A stretch of DNA of 26,312 bases, taken from an uncultured Eubacteriales bacterium (GTDB lineage Bacteria; Bacillota; Clostridia; Oscillospirales; Acutalibacteraceae). Within the stretch, counting starts at the first letter, position 1. Every line of letters begins with the position of its first letter. The stretch is from the NCBI GenBank assembly GCA_934394855.1, contig CAKRRH010000025.1, positions 1 through 26,312 of the forward strand, in the 5' to 3' direction. Positions 24,008 to 26,312 of this stretch are shown one piece after another. The translations under genes and the position numbers were made by a program. The notes beneath the pieces are model-generated. The model worked only from the letters and a program-made list of their open reading frames with translations, had not been told where the DNA came from and did no database searches.

Positions 24008-25291
24008 ATGTGGGGCGAAAACCACGAATACACAACGATCGACGGTCGAATCACAAGCGATTATGTTACAAAGGGCGGCGCTTCAATCACAGGCACAAAC
24101 ACCCTTTTGTACTTCATCTATGATAATTCGGGCTTGCCGATTGGTTTTGAAGTTTCATACTCATCCACCTATCCGTCAGGTGTTTACACTTACCAAAAGA
24201 ATCTTCAGGGCGATGTAATCGGAGTTGTGGACAGCGACGGAAATCAAGTCGCAAGCTACTCTTATGACGCATGGGGTGCTATCACCTCTTCGTCGGGTAC
24301 TATTGCCGATATAAACCCGATACGCTACAAGGGTTACTATTACGATAGTGATACAGGAATGTATTACTTGCAGTCACGCTATTACGACCCGGCTTTGAGA
24401 AGATTCATCAACTTGGACGCTTATTGTGATACCGGTACAGGCGTACTTGGTACTAATATGTATGCTTATTGTAATAATAGTTGTGTTGTGGGTTATGATC
24501 CAACAGGAGAATGGGACGCAAGCGAACACAACAAGATGGTTGTAAACAGTAGTTCTTCCCTTTCATCCAATTATAAAAAATTAATTGGAAAATATGATCA
24601 ACTTTGTGATAAAGAGTTCAAAAACAAAAAAGATAAATATGGCAACTATATAAGTTATCCATTCCATTCAAGATCAGCTGCAACATTAACAAAATCAATA
24701 AAACATTTATACAATTATGCTCGGGATATAAAGAAAAATAAAAAGAAGAAAAGGTTTTCATACGGTGACCTTATTAAAGACTATTTTTCCGCATATGATA
24801 GGAGCAAAAATACAAATAATAGATTTACAACATCAGCGGAAGAAGCTAATTTTAGAATTCTAAATTATGTAAACAAAGCAAGTAGCTATACAGAACAGTC
24901 AAGTATTCTTATGGGCTTCTGTATGCACATGTTGCAGGATTTTTATGCTCATCAAATAAAAGTTTCTGTATATAAAAAATCGGGTTCAAAGTGGAATTTG
25001 ATAAGAAAAAATAAACAATACATATTTGCTACCACAGAAGTTAATGCACTTATAAATGCATCAACCATGGAATTTGAAGATAATAAATCTGTTCTACCGT
25101 GGAGATATTCATTTTCGGTAGAAGGAACAAACCAAATGCTTGATATATATGCTAAAAACAAAAAAATAAAAAAGATAACTTTAAAAACTGACTCAAGTAA
25201 TACTAATATGTATAGCACTGAAATGCGTTTTAAAAATAATAAATATAAATTCGCGTCATATTATCAAAAAGTAATATTTACTACATACTAA
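24008..25291 (+). CDS. Displaced Rhs C-terminal cassette with zinc phospholipase C/HET-C-like tip
   Basis: A 427-residue Rhs fragment of lineage B. The Rhs frame is open from 23948 and includes TENGIRTSKQSVNASE before this ATG, which lacks a ribosome binding site. Core RYKGYYYDSDTG (106-117), RRFINLDAY (131-139), then NMYAYCNNSCVVGYDPTG (150-167). The tip (about 168-427) has WDASEHNKMV (H174), H220, and GFCMHMLQDFYAH with H307-xxx-D311-xxx-H315. That motif is typical of the helical zinc-dependent phospholipase C / S1-P1 nuclease superfamily and of HET-C-like domains, where His and Asp bind metal. I infer a membrane-lipid or phosphodiester hydrolase toxin; the exact activity is unknown. The paired lipoprotein gene starts 14 bases downstream. 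Confidence 0.72.
   Translation: MWGENHEYTTIDGRITSDYVTKGGASITGTNTLLYFIYDNSGLPIGFEVSYSSTYPSGVYTYQKNLQGDVIGVVDSDGNQVASYSYDAWGAITSSSGTIADINPIRYKGYYYDSDTGMYYLQSRYYDPALRRFINLDAYCDTGTGVLGTNMYAYCNNSCVVGYDPTGEWDASEHNKMVVNSSSSLSSNYKKLIGKYDQLCDKEFKNKKDKYGNYISYPFHSRSAATLTKSIKHLYNYARDIKKNKKKKRFSYGDLIKDYFSAYDRSKNTNNRFTTSAEEANFRILNYVNKASSYTEQSSILMGFCMHMLQDFYAHQIKVSVYKKSGSKWNLIRKNKQYIFATTEVNALINASTMEFEDNKSVLPWRYSFSVEGTNQMLDIYAKNKKIKKITLKTDSSNTNMYSTEMRFKNNKYKFASYYQKVIFTTY
24038..24411 (+). repeat. Rhs core lineage B, copy 2
   Basis: Gap-free match to 20393-20766. This copy extends further left (to 23960), with about 78 more bases of in-frame core than copy 1. Confidence 0.85.
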
Positions 25292-25305
25292 TCAAGGTGT
25301 TATTT

Positions 25306-26220
25306 ATGAAAAGAACATTAGTAATTATTTTAGCAATGATAGTTTGTTTTGGGCTTGGTTCTTGCGGCAAGAATAATTTCTCGAAAAGCAACAATGATTC
25401 TTCAAAAAATGAGGTACATTATGCAGGCATATATACCGCAGATAGTAACTTTCAGGCTGAGGAGAACATAGACACAAATAAAGTTTGCGTCCCATACTTT
25501 GGTTTTAAAGATCAAGGAAAAAAATATGATGAATCCGCATATGTTTTTCCCAATAGTGATACCGCCAAGGCGTCAAAAGATAATCCCGATTATTTAATTA
25601 CCGAAAATAACGAAGGGGTTTGTATAGTTTCATATGTCGGACACAGCGATAAAATTATTATCCCGGATTACTTGGACGGTAAAAAAGTAATTAAAATCGG
25701 CGGGAATATGGTTTCTGAAAGTGCTGACGATGACGGTTCGTCATATGAACAGTATCTTCCTGCATTTAGCGGAACATATTATAAAGAATTGCATATTCCG
25801 AAATTTTTAAAAGAAATATCCGAATTGAACTTTCAAATTGAATTATTTGAAGAAAACACGCATCGTAAATTAACTGTTGACAAAGATAATCCATATTATT
25901 CTGAAAAGGATGGATTATTATGCTCAAAGGACGGTAAGACCGCTCTTCTGTATTTCGGAGACGATGTCAAAAGTTACACTTTCCCGGACAGCATTGATAC
26001 TATTGATCGTCATTTTGGATTTATGACAAACACAATTCAGAATGTAACTATCGAAAAAAATGTAAAAAACATCTATTCCGAGAGTTGGGTCAGAGATAGG
26101 ATTTTATATCCATATGAAGAATTCGGCGGCTTTAATGATTTTACAATCAGCGGATATAAAGGAACAGCAGCAGAAAAATTTGCAAATTTATACGGTCATT
26201 ATTTCATCTCGCTTGATTAA
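25306..26220 (+). CDS. Lipoprotein with BspA-like leucine-rich repeats in the immunity position
   Basis: This 304-residue lipoprotein has signal peptide and lipobox LGSC (Cys20), so it is surface-anchored. The second half has features of BspA/LRR_5-type repeats: IPDYLDGKKVIKIGGNM, LHIPKFLKEIS, then LTVDKDNPYYSEKDGLLCSK and a following strand-turn unit (YTFPDSIDTIDRHFG, VTIEKNVKNI). AAGGTG lies 6 bases before the ATG. It is the last gene before a junction hairpin and directly follows the phospholipase-like tip. That is the immunity-gene slot, so a surface protein that binds the incoming toxin is a plausible role (inference). BspA-like repeats usually mediate binding to proteins or surfaces. 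Confidence 0.65.
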   Translation: MKRTLVIILAMIVCFGLGSCGKNNFSKSNNDSSKNEVHYAGIYTADSNFQAEENIDTNKVCVPYFGFKDQGKKYDESAYVFPNSDTAKASKDNPDYLITENNEGVCIVSYVGHSDKIIIPDYLDGKKVIKIGGNMVSESADDDGSSYEQYLPAFSGTYYKELHIPKFLKEISELNFQIELFEENTHRKLTVDKDNPYYSEKDGLLCSKDGKTALLYFGDDVKSYTFPDSIDTIDRHFGFMTNTIQNVTIEKNVKNIYSESWVRDRILYPYEEFGGFNDFTISGYKGTAAEKFANLYGHYFISLD

Positions 26221-26230
26221 ATGTCAAAAT

Positions 26231-26256
26231 GCGCCGCAGGCTAACCCCTGTGGCGC
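26231..26256 (+). repeat. Cassette-junction hairpin, copy 3
   Basis: GCGCCGCAGG (26231-26240), loop CTAACC, CCTGTGGCGC (26247-26256), identical to copy 2. It starts 11 bases after the lipoprotein stop, with the same CAAAAT just before it as copy 2 (CCAAAAT there). The loop TAA is in the Rhs frame. Confidence 0.85.
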
Positions 26257-26258
26257 AG

Positions 26259-26312
26259 CAGCGACGGACTGCGGACAAAACGGACTGTTGACGGCGTTGA
26301 CTATGATTATAC
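26259..26312 (+). pseudogene. Start of a further displaced Rhs cassette (lineage A), cut by the window end
   Basis: The last 54 bases match 21779-21832 and 18901-18954 exactly and are in frame, reading SDGLRTKRTVDGVDYDY. The array therefore continues beyond the window with at least one more cassette. Its tip and immunity gene are not visible. Confidence 0.8.

Noticed and set aside
21751..26256. GCGCC junction hairpins as integron attC sites
   Set aside because: The hairpins are short, lack the paired GTTRRRY/RYYYAAC box arrangement with unpaired bulged bases, and no integrase gene is in the window. The layout is cassette-like but the site is not a recognisable attC.
18901..26312. The displaced Rhs pieces as one giant gene broken by frameshifts or assembly errors
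   Set aside because: Each piece ends in its own tip with a stop codon, followed by a separate immunity-like gene, and the next piece restarts inside the core. That is modular repetition and not a broken frame.
13883..26312. Insertion sequence or phage as the carrier of the rhs region
   Set aside because: No transposase, integrase or phage structural gene is visible, and no terminal inverted repeats flank the locus within the window.

Overview
The window looks like a chromosomal segment of a Gram-positive anaerobe of the Clostridia, most likely a gut Oscillospirales/Ruminococcaceae-type bacterium. This is inferred from a T-box leader on alaS, separate secD and secF genes, AGGA-type ribosome binding sites, a DUF6514-like protein, a secreted dockerin protein and a WapA-like Rhs protein with a Sec signal peptide. 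No 16S rRNA or other direct species marker is present.

Left part (1-6410, minus strand): a five-gene housekeeping operon runs alaS, HIT protein, a phosphoribosyltransferase, engB, lysA. A consensus promoter and an alanyl T-box riboswitch with its own terminator stand in front of it. A strong palindrome follows lysA, and positions 1-330 hold a cluster of stem-loops without a gene. Middle (6469-10345, plus strand): a class Ic-like aspartate aminotransferase, then secD-secF behind their own promoter. Next come a tRNA-Arg(CCG) with promoter and terminator, a small DUF6514-like gene on the minus strand, and, divergently, a secreted protease with a dockerin, three Fn3-like domains and an M14 zinc carboxypeptidase domain.

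Right part (13.7-26.3 kb, plus strand): one giant secreted Rhs/YD-repeat protein (1981 residues) with a toxin-like tip and an adjacent membrane-protein gene as likely immunity. It is followed by a tandem array of displaced Rhs C-terminal cassettes. Each complete cassette has a piece of Rhs core, a different AT-rich tip and a different candidate immunity gene. Three are complete and a fourth starts at the right edge. They lack signal peptides, visible promoters and ribosome binding sites at the core, so they look like a silent store of toxin/immunity pairs that could be swapped into the full-length gene through the repeated core sequence.

The most unusual features are in this array. (1) A near-identical 26-nt hairpin (GCGCCGCAGG, 6-nt loop, CCTGTGGCGC) sits 7-10 nt after the immunity-gene stop at three successive junctions. 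It always has the same phase to the Rhs frame and carries an in-frame TAA in its loop. (2) The upstream core segments alternate between two sequence lineages (A-B-A-B-A). (3) Two candidate immunity genes encode lipoproteins, one resembling a PstS-type solute-binding protein and one a BspA-type leucine-rich repeat protein. (4) One tip carries an HxxxDxxxH motif of the zinc phospholipase C/HET-C kind, and another looks like a small RNase behind a glycine-zipper hydrophobic segment.
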